Positions 17,620-25,867 of a stretch of 64,000 bases of DNA are shown here, piece by piece (positions within the stretch are counted from its first letter, which is position 1; every line of letters begins with the position of its first letter). The notes under the pieces are model-generated. The model saw only the letters and a list, made by a program, of their open reading frames with translations. It ran no database searches and was not told the DNA's origin. The stretch lies in contig DATLXU010000114.1 of assembly GCA_035575515.1 (NCBI GenBank), positions 62,001 through 126,000 of the forward strand. Reading direction: 5' to 3'. A program made the translations under genes and the position numbers. The DNA is from DATLXU01 sp035575515. GTDB taxonomy: Bacteria > Acidobacteriota > Blastocatellia > UBA7656.

Positions 17620-18207
17620 ATGAAAGCGCTCCTCGTAACAATGGCTCTTCTAGCGTTGGTTGTCGCCGTTTCGGCGCAGAATGCGCAATCACCGCTCGCT
17701 CCGCCGAACATGCCGACTCCGATGAAGACCGACACGGGATTAAAGGTCGGCGACAGAGCGCCCGACTTCGCTCTGCCGAACGGCGACGGCAAGCTCGTGA
17801 CGCTCTCCGAATTCACCGCGCGCGCTCCTGTTGTGCTCGTCTTTTATCGAGGCTTCTGGTGAGGGGCCTGCACGATGCAACTCACCAGGCTGGCTGAGGA
17901 CTACAACAAAATCAAAGCTGCGGGCGCAGAACTTTTAGCCATCAGCGTTGACGATCAATCTTACGCATGGTCAATGGGGCAGACGACGGGCGCCAAGTTC
18001 AACATACTCTCCGACGCTGACAAGAAAACGATAAACGCTTACGGCATCCTCAACGCGCAGGAGCACGGCGGAATAGCGAAGCCTTCGATCTTCATCGTTG
18101 ATAAAGACGGGCGCATACGCTACCTCTATGTCGGCAAAGACGCAGGCGACCGCCCGCCCGATGAGACCATTCTCGAACAGGTGAAGAAAGTCACAGGCGC
18201 AAAGTGA
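17620..18207 (+). CDS. Peroxiredoxin-like selenoprotein candidate (in-frame TGA)
   Basis: Two adjacent ORFs (17620-17862 and 17875-18207) are in the same frame, separated only by TGA at codon 81. Read through, they give one 195-residue AhpC/TSA-type thioredoxin-fold protein. It has a signal peptide (1-19), the VGDRAPDFALPNGDG motif, the active-site strand VVLVFYRGFW, then codon 81, then GACTMQL, and a C-terminal KPSIFIVDKDGRI. In relatives the RGFW motif is followed by CPYC-type cysteines, so TGA stands exactly at the first catalytic Cys, giving U81-x-x-C84. A SECIS-like hairpin lies at the right distance downstream. The alternative is a TGY-to-TGA nonsense mutation in a dying gene. The open, conserved 114 codons after TGA and the hairpin argue against that. 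Confidence 0.78.
17881..17898 (+). promoter_or_regulatory. Bacterial SECIS-like hairpin
   Basis: Starting 19 bases after the TGA, CTCA-CCA pairs with TGG-TGAG (7 bp) with one bulged C on the 3' side. The 3-base apical loop is GGC, so the loop begins with GG 26 bases after the TGA. A short upper stem, a bulge and a G-rich apical loop about 16-37 bases downstream are the known features of SelB-binding bacterial SECIS elements. It lies inside the coding sequence, as bacterial SECIS elements do. Confidence 0.65.
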
Positions 18208-18213
18208 TCCGCA

Positions 18214-18711
18214 TCAGGAAACGAAGACGAACCTGTCTGAGAGCGCAAAGTTAATGAGCGAACATAGGGCTATCGTCGCCATATTCGCTGCATAAGCGTT
18301 AAGCCCGAACTTTCCGACGAAAACGGTCATCAGCGCGAGATTGCCTGCAAGCGACATCATTCCGCTTGTTAGATTGAATCGCAAAAGTATCATGAGCGGA
18401 CGTGATTGCTTGCGGTCGGCCCACGTCCACTTTCTATGCCACAGAAAGTTGTGAAGGACAGACATTTCAACCGCAAGCGCGGTTGCTATCAGGTAGTGCA
18501 ATCCGAAGACGCGAAGAAAAAATGCAAGCATCACGGTCTGGACGATTATGCCCGTGGCGCCGACCGCGCTGAATTTTAACCACCGATTCAGTAATACGTT
18601 TGCGTTCTGAATTTTTAGACTATTCCAGCCGCCGACACGGCGAGCGAAGATGCTTCGGATGTTCGTCTTTTTGTTGCGCATTGCCAGCTTTGAATCACAC
18701 TCTCTCGGCAC
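18214..18711 (-). CDS. GtrA-like membrane protein
   Basis: A 165-residue protein with four predicted membrane segments and the GtrA family pattern: LLNRWLKFSAVGATGIIVQ at the start, VLHNFLWHRKWTW in the middle and NFALSDRFVFVS at the end. GtrA proteins move or flip lipid-linked sugars across the membrane or help surface-polysaccharide synthesis. It starts (GTG at 18711, or ATG at 18681) inside the 3' end of the CDP-alcohol phosphatidyltransferase gene, an overlap of about 17 bases, so the two are cotranscribed. It converges on the peroxiredoxin-like gene with a six-base gap. Confidence 0.83.
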   Translation of the reverse strand: MPRECDSKLAMRNKKTNIRSIFARRVGGWNSLKIQNANVLLNRWLKFSAVGATGIIVQTVMLAFFLRVFGLHYLIATALAVEMSVLHNFLWHRKWTWADRKQSRPLMILLRFNLTSGMMSLAGNLALMTVFVGKFGLNAYAANMATIALCSLINFALSDRFVFVS

Positions 18712-19435
18712 GATAAAGTATCGCCGTATTGCGCGCGACTGAAACGATAATCACGGCCATCATCAGAATCATCGCCACGACTGCGGATACGTCGAAGAAG
18801 AGAAACTGAGCACCAAATGCGCGAGTGGTCGGATGCGCAAAAGCGACGATGTTTCCAATCGCAATTAGGATGCGAAGCTCTGTCGGGCTGAATTTGTAGA
18901 ACGATAGCTTGAACGTGCCGATGGTGTACGTCGCAAGATAAACGTTAATCGAAAGCAGAAAGTAAGCGATAACGAGCAACAGCGCGACGACGACCGACAT
19001 ATAACCTGATAGCGCCAGCCCGCTTATCATAAAAAGAGCGCCGAACGCATCAACGATGTGATCAACATAGAATCCGTAGCGCGGTCTCTGCTTGTTTCGC
19101 GCTCGCGCGAGAGTGCCGTCGAGGCTGTCGCCGAACCAGTTGATCGCAAGCCAGAAATTTACTACGAGCAGGGCAGGCGGCCACGCGCGAGCGAGCGCAT
19201 AGAACGCGCCCGCTAAAAACATCGCCATAAAACCGAGCGCGGTCAGGTGGTCAGGCTTGATCCAATTTGGCATGTGAAACGCAAACCATCTCAAGCAGAT
19301 TCGCTCGATAGGCGCAAGCAAACTCGATTGCACGCGCTGCGCATCTTTGAACTGAAGATTGAGCGGCGCATTTGATGACGGCGCGCTTGCGGGAATATCT
19401 TTTTCGTTAGTCTCTATTCGACAGGCTTTCGGCAT
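18695..19435 (-). CDS. CDP-alcohol phosphatidyltransferase family membrane protein
   Basis: A 246-residue protein with about six membrane segments and the family signature D-x2-DG-x2-AR-x9-G-x3-D-x3-D, seen in DSLDGTLARARNKQRPRYG and YVDHIVDAFG. These enzymes join a CDP-activated lipid or alcohol to an alcohol acceptor to make phospholipids or related phosphodiesters. The acceptor cannot be told here. GAGGTGACCCG precedes the ATG. It lies four bases after a zinc-ribbon gene and overlaps a GtrA-like gene, so the three form an envelope-lipid operon. Confidence 0.88.
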   Translation of the reverse strand: MPKACRIETNEKDIPASAPSSNAPLNLQFKDAQRVQSSLLAPIERICLRWFAFHMPNWIKPDHLTALGFMAMFLAGAFYALARAWPPALLVVNFWLAINWFGDSLDGTLARARNKQRPRYGFYVDHIVDAFGALFMISGLALSGYMSVVVALLLVIAYFLLSINVYLATYTIGTFKLSFYKFSPTELRILIAIGNIVAFAHPTTRAFGAQFLFFDVSAVVAMILMMAVIIVSVARNTAILYRAERV

Positions 19436-19439
19436 CGGG

Positions 19440-19850
19440 TCACCTCAACAGGTTTTTCGCCGCAGCGTAAGCGTCAAACGGCGACAGCAGGATAATAATC
19501 AACCATACCGGAATCGAGATAAGCGCAAGTATCATTCGCCTCATAACTGGACCGCGCGCTTCCGCTGCGCTAGCCGTCACACCCGCCACTACCGCGCTGA
19601 CGAGCGGGCCGGAGACGCGACGATAGATATTCAAATTTGCATCCGTATGTTCAAGCGCAGATGTTACAAGCGGCGATGATTGAATTGAAGCCGCGCCCAA
19701 GTGATCGGCATTGCTTGATTGATTGCCAGTTATGAAATCGGGTTGGCGCGCGCCGCACCAGCGACAGAAGCAGTCGTATTCGAGCAAGCCACGGCTGCAC
19801 GCCGCGCATGCTTTGACCGCTACGGTTTTCATCTGGTGCAAGTCGCTCAT
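19440..19850 (-). CDS. Small zinc-ribbon membrane protein
   Basis: The ATG at 19850 has GAGGT directly upstream and is preferred to the one at 19868. The 136-residue product has two CxxC pairs near the start (CAACSRG and CRWCGARQ), a classic zinc ribbon. A polar linker and one hydrophobic C-terminal segment (MILALISIPVWLIIILLSPF) follow. The function is unknown. The four-base gap to the phosphatidyltransferase gene suggests an accessory part of that operon. Confidence 0.65.
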   Translation of the reverse strand: MSDLHQMKTVAVKACAACSRGLLEYDCFCRWCGARQPDFITGNQSSNADHLGAASIQSSPLVTSALEHTDANLNIYRRVSGPLVSAVVAGVTASAAEARGPVMRRMILALISIPVWLIIILLSPFDAYAAAKNLLR

Positions 19851-20064
19851 AAGAACCTCACAACGCATCTCTCGTCCTCAAATACAAGAGGTCGCAAATT
19901 GACAGTGCAAGGCCGGTGCCACATCGTAAATCGCGAAAAAAATCGAAGGAATTTGATGGTTTTTGCTTGGGCAGGGACTGGGCGAGGTGCAGTAAAAATC
20001 AGACAGGTGGAATCAACCCTGGAGTCTGAGCTTGATTGCGTGAGGAAGCAATCGAGCGCGCTCG

Positions 20065-20619
20065 TTAGCCGAGAATCTCGTCAACGCTGATGCTGAAACT
20101 GGGCACGGTTTCCGATAATAATACTTCGCCGCGCTTTGCGATTCGGACCTTTTGATATATTGCATTAACTGGCTGCGAGCAGACTTCTATGCGGTCTTCC
20201 GGCAGGTTGGCAATCCACGCTTCAGGAATTCCCGCGCTTGCATAAAGCGGAAGCTTCACTTTTCGATCATACTCAACAGAAGTGACTGGCACTTCTATAA
20301 TGAGCAACACATCGCTTGCCGCAGGGAGTGATCCGGCGTAGAAATCATCACGAGGTTTCAGCAAGGCTATGTCCGGTTGCGGCTCTGAATAATCATCGAG
20401 ACGAATCGGATTCTGAACGCTGATAATAGCATCCACTTTGCGGCTGAGAACGTGGTTTAGACGGTTCACACAAGTTACGTGACGGTTTCCGATAGGGCTC
20501 ATTTTAATGATCTCGCCTTCGATCAGCTCAACGCGGTCATCCTCCGAGAGAATGCCAGCCTCGCTCATCCTGTGATACTCATCAACATTGAAAATCCATT
20601 TTTCAACTTGAACTGACAT
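20065..20619 (-). CDS. Uma2 family (DUF820) PD-(D/E)xK nuclease-like protein
   Basis: A 184-residue protein with the Uma2 family order: FNVDEYHRMSEAGIL, then RVELIEGEIIKMSPIG, then QPDIALL, IIEVPVTSVEYDRKVKLPLYASAGI and EAWI. The D, ExV and K residues form the restriction-endonuclease-like core. Uma2 proteins are abundant in cyanobacteria and soil bacteria; their role is largely unknown. The usual IEVxDTS reads IEVPVTS here, which may weaken activity. It stands alone downstream of an aminotransferase gene and a small palindrome. Confidence 0.85.
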   Translation of the reverse strand: MSVQVEKWIFNVDEYHRMSEAGILSEDDRVELIEGEIIKMSPIGNRHVTCVNRLNHVLSRKVDAIISVQNPIRLDDYSEPQPDIALLKPRDDFYAGSLPAASDVLLIIEVPVTSVEYDRKVKLPLYASAGIPEAWIANLPEDRIEVCSQPVNAIYQKVRIAKRGEVLLSETVPSFSISVDEILG

Positions 20620-20686
20620 ATCGCCTCGTCTTATCTAAGCGTGGAGTCCTCGCCTGTTGAGGATGATACCACAGCAGCAAATAGTG

Positions 20687-20706
20687 ATATAACAGCCGTG
20701 TTATAT
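20687..20706. promoter_or_regulatory. AT-rich palindrome upstream of the Uma2 gene
   Basis: Perfect 8-base arms ATATAACA and TGTTATAT flank GCCG. It lies between the 3' end of the aminotransferase gene and the Uma2 start. With no T-run, an operator is as likely as a terminator. Confidence 0.4.
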
Positions 20707-20723
20707 TCATTCTCTTCTCTCAA

Positions 20724-22025
20724 TCAAGCCGCAGGCAGTCCCGTGCGAACGGCTTTCTCTACCGCATCGCAGAAGGTATCTATCTCGTTCAGAGTCGTAT
20801 AGACATTCGGCGTGACGCGAATGCCCTTGAATTCGTCGTGAACAATCGGCGTGACGATAATCTTATGACGGTCCCACAGATACGCGCCGAGTTTGCCAAC
20901 GTCCATTCCTTCAACATCAAACAGCGCAAGCCCGCACGATTGCTGCGGGTCAAACGGAGTGCGAATGATTACTCCTTTTTGCTCTTGCAGTCGTTTTGCC
21001 CAGCGGTCTTTCAAATACCTAAGCCGCGCCGCCTTTCGTTCTATGCCAATCCCTTCGTGGAAGGTAAGGGCTTCCGCAATCGCGTTGTGATTGGCCGCAG
21101 GGTGCGTGCCTATCTCTTCAAACTTGCGAATGTTCTCGTCCTGAGTCTTATCGGCTGCCATCAACGGCCACAGCTTTTTGATCTTCGATTTGCGGACGTA
21201 AAGAAAGCCCGTGCCGTGCGGCGCTAGCAGCCACTTGTGCAGGCTCGTGCCGTAGTAATCGCAATCGAGGTCCGAGTGCTTGAAAGGGAAGTGCGCGAAC
21301 GCATGCGCGCCGTCGACTATGACCTCGATGCCGCGCTCGCGACCCATCTGGCAGATTCGCTTCACGGGGAAAATCTGGCCCGTTAGATTCGTGATGTGGC
21401 AGACCTGAATGACCTTAGTGCGCGGCGTGATGGCTCGCTCAAACCTCTGATAGAGATCATCCATCGAAGGCGGCGGGACGGGGAAAGAGATCAGATTGAG
21501 CTTGATTCCTTCGCGCCGCTCGCGCTGCCGCCACGACGTGAGCATTCGCGGATAGTCTTGATTCGTCGTCAGCACCTCATCGCCGGGCTTGAGATCAAGA
21601 CCAAAGATGCAAATCTCAAGCGCCTCGCTCGCGTTGCGCGTGATGGCCATCTCTTCAGGGTCGCAGCCGAACGCGGCGGCGAGCTTTGTGCGAACGGTTT
21701 CAACCTGCGGCTCAAGTATCCGCCACATCGTATGAACCGGCGCTTCGTTTGACAATTCCAGGTAGCGGCGCATCGCGTCCTGCACCACGCGAGGCGAGGG
21801 ACTCACGCCGCCGTTGTTGAGATTAATCAGCGAGCGGTCAACCGTGAACGACTGCTGAATCTCACGCCAGAACGATTCATCTCTGGCAATCTCTTCGGGC
21901 GAGCGGTCATTCAGCCCGCGCGTCGCCGCGAGTATCCGCTCCAAGCCGTTCTCGCTGAATGATGCAAAAGCGCCTGCGGCTGCCGCGCCGCCGATTGATC
22001 TCAAGAACGTGCGTCGTGTGAACAT
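20724..22025 (-). CDS. Tat-exported class V aminotransferase-fold enzyme
   Basis: A 433-residue PLP-dependent enzyme. It starts with a Tat signal (RRTFLRSIGGAAAAGAFA). The PLP fold shows NNGGVSPSPRVV near the start, the DGAHAFAHFPF strand with the cofactor-binding Asp, and the Schiff-base Lys264 in SLHKWLLAPHGTGFLYV. It resembles isopenicillin-N-epimerase-like and cysteine-desulfurase-like proteins of class V. A Tat signal on a PLP enzyme means it folds with its cofactor before export. The substrate is unknown. It lies five bases after a small membrane protein gene on the same strand. Confidence 0.88.
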   Translation of the reverse strand: MFTRRTFLRSIGGAAAAGAFASFSENGLERILAATRGLNDRSPEEIARDESFWREIQQSFTVDRSLINLNNGGVSPSPRVVQDAMRRYLELSNEAPVHTMWRILEPQVETVRTKLAAAFGCDPEEMAITRNASEALEICIFGLDLKPGDEVLTTNQDYPRMLTSWRQRERREGIKLNLISFPVPPPSMDDLYQRFERAITPRTKVIQVCHITNLTGQIFPVKRICQMGRERGIEVIVDGAHAFAHFPFKHSDLDCDYYGTSLHKWLLAPHGTGFLYVRKSKIKKLWPLMAADKTQDENIRKFEEIGTHPAANHNAIAEALTFHEGIGIERKAARLRYLKDRWAKRLQEQKGVIIRTPFDPQQSCGLALFDVEGMDVGKLGAYLWDRHKIIVTPIVHDEFKGIRVTPNVYTTLNEIDTFCDAVEKAVRTGLPAA

Positions 22026-22030
22026 TATAG

Positions 22031-22483
22031 TTACCTCGATTGCTCTGAAATACTCCGATAGGAGTCCTTCAAATGTTTAAAAGCCGCTTTTATGTTTGGA
22101 AAAATGCTGTGCATAAAAGGTAGAGCAAAAAATAGCAGCCCGACAGCGAACAGAAAACGAGCGTTCCGCCACAATAAGGCAGTTCCCATACAGGCAAGGC
22201 CGATGAGCATTAAAAGCAGATATGTTGCCTGCTGGCTATTGCCTTTAATATGTCGAATTAAACCGATTACCAAGCACAAAAATACTAAGGCAGATACACT
22301 CCAAATGAGCGCCACTCTTAGTTCTGGTTTGTCGGGCCAAATTAGAGTAAGTATGAAACTGAGAAAGAGGGCTATTGGATATACTAAATCAAGAAACTTA
22401 CTTAACCATCGAGTTTTTTCTACAGGCTGCTGCATATCTGCACGCTTTAATGCTGAATCTTCAATGTTGTGCGATTCTATCAC
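22031..22483 (-). CDS. Small four-helix membrane protein of unknown function
   Basis: Up to 150 residues with four predicted membrane segments (FLDLVYPIALFLSFILTLIW, VALIWSVSALVFLCLVIGLI, YLLLMLIGLACMGTALLW and FLFAVGLLFFALPFMH). The first codon at 22483 is GTG; an in-frame ATG at 22435 would give a shorter form. It lies between cofE (12 bases upstream) and the aminotransferase (five bases downstream), so the F420 operon may run through it. No family is recognised. Base composition is more AT-rich than its neighbours, which could mean recent acquisition. Confidence 0.6.
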   Translation of the reverse strand: MIESHNIEDSALKRADMQQPVEKTRWLSKFLDLVYPIALFLSFILTLIWPDKPELRVALIWSVSALVFLCLVIGLIRHIKGNSQQATYLLLMLIGLACMGTALLWRNARFLFAVGLLFFALPFMHSIFPNIKAAFKHLKDSYRSISEQSR

Positions 22484-22495
22484 AATCCAAGCAAA

Positions 22496-23251
22496 TCATC
22501 GGAATAAATCATTCTGAGCCGGGCGAATCAATTCGCGTGACGACGACTTGCGCGCGTGATAATCGAATCCGCGAATGATTGCCACAGGAACGCCAGCCGT
22601 CTTTTGCATCACAAGCTCTGCTGCCGCCGCAAGCTCATCTGCTACGGCAATCACGGTCACTCGAAGCGGTCGCCCGTGAGAATCGAGCTTCCCGCGATAA
22701 TCAACCAGCGGCGCGATGCCCGCCACACCTATTGCTACGTTCGTTATCCCTTCGCGCCACGGGCGGCCAAACGTATCAGAGATAATCACCGCAACGCGCG
22801 AATTGAATTCGCGCTCAAGCGCAGCTTGAATCCCTCGTGCCGATTCGTCAGCGTCAACCGGAAGCAGCGTCACTATGTCATCAGCCACGTTCGACTGATC
22901 AACGCCCGCGTTCGCGCAAACGAATCCATGACGAGTCTCCGAGATGATCACGCCGCGATCCATCCGCACTATCCGCTTTGATTCGCGCAGGACTACTTCA
23001 ATCATTCGCGCGTCTTTGTCGTGCGCTTCAGCCCACTCGCGAGCAAATCGCGACGGCTGAACATCGTTGAGTCGCACAACTCGGCCTTCGGCCTTTGAGA
23101 CTATCTTTTGCGCGATGACGATAACATCACGGTCGGCGATTTGAAGATTCATTCGGCGCGCAGCCGTTGCGATCAGCGAAGGCAAATCATCGCCCGCCGC
23201 TATCTCAGGCAATCCGGTCACGCCGATTATGTGAAGCTCACAAGCGGTCAT
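22496..23251 (-). CDS. cofE: Coenzyme F420-0:L-glutamate ligase
   Basis: A 251-residue CofE/FbiB-type ligase, the length of the stand-alone archaeal form rather than the two-domain actinobacterial FbiB. It adds glutamates to F420-0 with GTP. Typical segments are LHIIGVTGLPEIAAGDDL, VIVIAQKIVSKAEGRVV, HGFVCANAGVDQSNV, AVIISDTFGRPWREG and VAIGVAGIAPLVDYRG. It lies 19 bases after cofC on the same strand, in the order fno, cofD, cofC, cofE. cofG/cofH, which make the Fo ring, are not in this window. Confidence 0.93.
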   Translation of the reverse strand: MTACELHIIGVTGLPEIAAGDDLPSLIATAARRMNLQIADRDVIVIAQKIVSKAEGRVVRLNDVQPSRFAREWAEAHDKDARMIEVVLRESKRIVRMDRGVIISETRHGFVCANAGVDQSNVADDIVTLLPVDADESARGIQAALEREFNSRVAVIISDTFGRPWREGITNVAIGVAGIAPLVDYRGKLDSHGRPLRVTVIAVADELAAAAELVMQKTAGVPVAIIRGFDYHARKSSSRELIRPAQNDLFR

Positions 23252-23270
23252 ATAATTTCCAAATTGCAGA

Positions 23271-23978
23271 TCAAGATTTGCCTCTACGTAGCTCTGCGCC
23301 TTTGCGCCTCTGCGTGATGCCGGGTTCTCGCGCAGGCGCAGCGGTTAAGCCTAACTCCGCGATCAATGAATGAGTCTCAGAACCGCTTACGCGCTCCGCA
23401 AGCAGTTGCAAATCCTGCGGCTCATCAATATCGAGCGCGATTCTTTCGTTACTGACAATCAAGCATTCAACGCCGACGCGCGCTGCCTCTTCCTTATGCA
23501 ACGCGAGTGAATTTGGGCCGAAGCGCGACGGAAACAGATCAGGCGGCCTTCGGATTATTGCATTCGTGCCCGTGCCTTCGAGCGACGGAACCATCACCGC
23601 AGCCCGCGCGCCCATTTCAATCGAAAGAAGCGCGTCAATATCTTCGGTCTCAATCAACGGCACGTCAGCCGGAAGCCGCATCACCAAATCAACGCCGCGC
23701 TCTCGAAGAATGCGTGAAGCCCAATCAACCGACGCGCTTTCCGATACCTGTGCTTCCTCTACGAGCACATCCCACGCGAGCTTGCGCGCGTGATTGATTG
23801 CGGGCGCGAAGCTCGATACGAGCACAATACAATCAGCCGAAGTTGAGCGCGTGACCGCGCGGCTCACATCCTGAAACATTGCCCACGCGAGCCTCTGTCG
23901 CTCGTCAGCCGACAGCAATTCAGCAAGCCTAGTCTTTGCGCGCGATGGGTCTTTGACTGGAATCAGAATGGCTTTCAT
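23271..23978 (-). CDS. cofC: 2-phospho-L-lactate (or PEP) guanylyltransferase
   Basis: The start ATG at 23978 (MKAILIPVKDPSRAKTRLAELL) fits the conserved N-terminus; an upstream in-frame start adds unconserved residues. The 235-residue nucleotidyltransferase has VKDPSRAKTRL, LVMRLPADVPLIETEDID and DIDEPQDLQLLAERV. It activates phospholactate or phosphoenolpyruvate with GTP for CofD. The last 15 or so residues (ITQRRKGAELRRGKS) are encoded by a CTCTGCG-type dispersed repeat, so the stop codon lies inside repeat sequence. Confidence 0.92.
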   Translation of the reverse strand: MKAILIPVKDPSRAKTRLAELLSADERQRLAWAMFQDVSRAVTRSTSADCIVLVSSFAPAINHARKLAWDVLVEEAQVSESASVDWASRILRERGVDLVMRLPADVPLIETEDIDALLSIEMGARAAVMVPSLEGTGTNAIIRRPPDLFPSRFGPNSLALHKEEAARVGVECLIVSNERIALDIDEPQDLQLLAERVSGSETHSLIAELGLTAAPAREPGITQRRKGAELRRGKS

Positions 23979-24007
23979 CTGAAGCAAAGAGCAAATGAAA
24001 AATGCGA

Positions 24008-24994
24008 TCACTCAGCTTTCATCATTTCCTGAAGCACGCGCCGCGCGAGCCGCTGCTTGTCTTCAATCGTCATCATCACTGTGTTTGTCGTCACCACTCT
24101 CGTGCCGAGTTCTTCGATGCTCGGTTGAATCTCGCGATCTGTTTCATCAAGCACGAACAGGTCAACGAAGTCGCGGTACATCCAGGCGACTCCGCGAGCC
24201 GAAACCTCATAGCCGAGATCGCGGAGCATTTCAGCCGCAGGCCCTTTCAGCGCGCGGCCTGCAATGATTGGCGTAATGGCAATGACTTCTGCGCGCGTCT
24301 CTTTCAACGCATCGCGCACGCCCGGCACTGCGAGTATAGGGCCGATACTGATGAAAGGGTTGCTCGGACAAATCACAATCGCGTCGGCTTCGATTATCGC
24401 TTGCAACACGCCGGGCGCAGGAAGCGCCGATTCGATGTTGTCAAATCGAAGCTCGCGCACACGCGGCTCGCACCTTCGACGGACGAAATATTCCTGAAAG
24501 TGCATCTCGCCTTCATCGGTGACGACTCGCGTTGGCGTGTAGGAGTTGGTCATCGGAAGTATTATTGATTTGACTCCAAGCGCGCGGCGAATCTCATCTG
24601 TCACTTCCGCAAGCGAGCGCCCGCGATTCATCTGGTCTGTTCGATAGATGTGCGTTGCAAGATCGCGGTCGCCCAGATTGAACCAGCGCGGCTGACCGTA
24701 TCGCTCAAGCCACGATATACACTCAAACGTGTCGCCCGCGAGTCCCCATCCTGTTGCTTCATTAATTACGCCCGCGAGCGTGTAAGTGACCGTGTCAATA
24801 TCAGGCGAGATGTGCAGGCCGAAAAGTTTAATATCATCGCCCGTGTTTGCAAGGATGGTTATGTCTTCGGGCGGCATCACGCGCGCGAGTCCGAGCAGAA
24901 ATTTTGCCGCGCCAATTCCACCGGCCAGTGCCGTGATCTTCGGGTGTCGGGTGTCGGGTGTCGGGTATCGCAAATTATCTTCGCTAGCAGTCAT
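24008..24994 (-). CDS. cofD: 2-phospho-L-lactate transferase
   Basis: A 328-residue CofD/FbiA protein. It joins the activated phospholactate (or PEP) moiety to Fo to give F420-0 (or dehydro-F420-0). Conserved segments: ITALAGGIGAAKFLLGLARV, ILANTGDDIKLFGLHISPDIDTVTYTLAG, NLGDRDLATHIYRTDQM and IVICPSNPFISIGPILAVPGV. About 20 residues before ITALAGG are encoded partly by heptanucleotide tandem repeats. It ends 29 bases before the preferred cofC start. Confidence 0.95.
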   Translation of the reverse strand: MTASEDNLRYPTPDTRHPKITALAGGIGAAKFLLGLARVMPPEDITILANTGDDIKLFGLHISPDIDTVTYTLAGVINEATGWGLAGDTFECISWLERYGQPRWFNLGDRDLATHIYRTDQMNRGRSLAEVTDEIRRALGVKSIILPMTNSYTPTRVVTDEGEMHFQEYFVRRRCEPRVRELRFDNIESALPAPGVLQAIIEADAIVICPSNPFISIGPILAVPGVRDALKETRAEVIAITPIIAGRALKGPAAEMLRDLGYEVSARGVAWMYRDFVDLFVLDETDREIQPSIEELGTRVVTTNTVMMTIEDKQRLARRVLQEMMKAE

Positions 24995-25065
24995 TTCTCT
25001 TATCGAATGTTATACTATCAAGACGCTTCTTTGCTCCACCCTGACACCCGGCGCCTGATATCTGC

Positions 25066-25734
25066 TTACAGCCCTACAACTCGATAACGAGCGGTCTTTA
25101 TCTTATAACGACGATTGATGCCGATGGCCAGCACCGTCATCCGCTCAAGCGTGCGCGCGCTCGCAAGCGCACCAGCGTCAACCGGGCGCAAGCCTTCAAT
25201 GAACTCTATCGCTTCCATCACTCGCGCCTTCGCTTCTTTTGAATCGCTCGCAACGAACGCATCGCAGGCGAGCGGCTCGTGAATCTCAGCAAGCAGGTGC
25301 GCTGGCTCTGTCTTGAACGCAGCAACCAGGGGGATGTTTTCCGGCAGCCGCGTGCGCAGGTGCTCGCTTGCAGAGCCTTCGGGCAGTTCGACATAACGCG
25401 CGCCCTTCTCGAATGAAACGGGAACCGTGATGTCAATCAATATCGAGCCTTCGCGAAAATCTTCTCTGTGTGCTTCAAGCGTCGAGGCCGCATGCGCGAA
25501 TGGAACCGTCAGCAGCACGAACTCAGCGTTTGCGATGGCATCTTTGTTCAATGCATAACTGATCGGCTCGCCGCCGAGAATCTGATTCAAATCATCAGCC
25601 GCAGCCTTTGCTTTTTCAAGCGCGCGCGAGCCGATTGTCACCTGTGCTCCGGCTTTCGCCCATCGAAGCGCAAGCCCGCGCCCCTCTTCGCCCGTGCCGC
25701 CGATAAGACCGACTTTCAAATCATTGATGTTCAT
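25066..25734 (-). CDS. fno: F420:NADP oxidoreductase
   Basis: A 222-residue NADPH-dependent F420 reductase (NPD/Fno type), taken from the ATG at 25734 because MNINDLKVGLIGGTGEEGRG is the conserved N-terminus; the longer reading to 25800 adds unconserved residues. The Rossmann motif GGTGEEGRGLALRWAKAG and the NADP 2'-phosphate-binding GSRALEKA are clear, as is VLLTVPFAHAASTLE. It moves hydride between NADPH and F420. First gene of the F420 block, 71 bases before cofD. Confidence 0.9.
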   Translation of the reverse strand: MNINDLKVGLIGGTGEEGRGLALRWAKAGAQVTIGSRALEKAKAAADDLNQILGGEPISYALNKDAIANAEFVLLTVPFAHAASTLEAHREDFREGSILIDITVPVSFEKGARYVELPEGSASEHLRTRLPENIPLVAAFKTEPAHLLAEIHEPLACDAFVASDSKEAKARVMEAIEFIEGLRPVDAGALASARTLERMTVLAIGINRRYKIKTARYRVVGL

Positions 25735-25867
25735 CCTTTGAAACTCGCTTTCCTGGCGGGATGGAAAATCAAGGTTGCCATCCTGATGTGTTGGTGTCAA
25801 TGCGCGCCAAAGGATGCTGAGCGCGCAATTGGAAGGTAAGAGCTGGATTGACGTGGAATGGCGAAGC

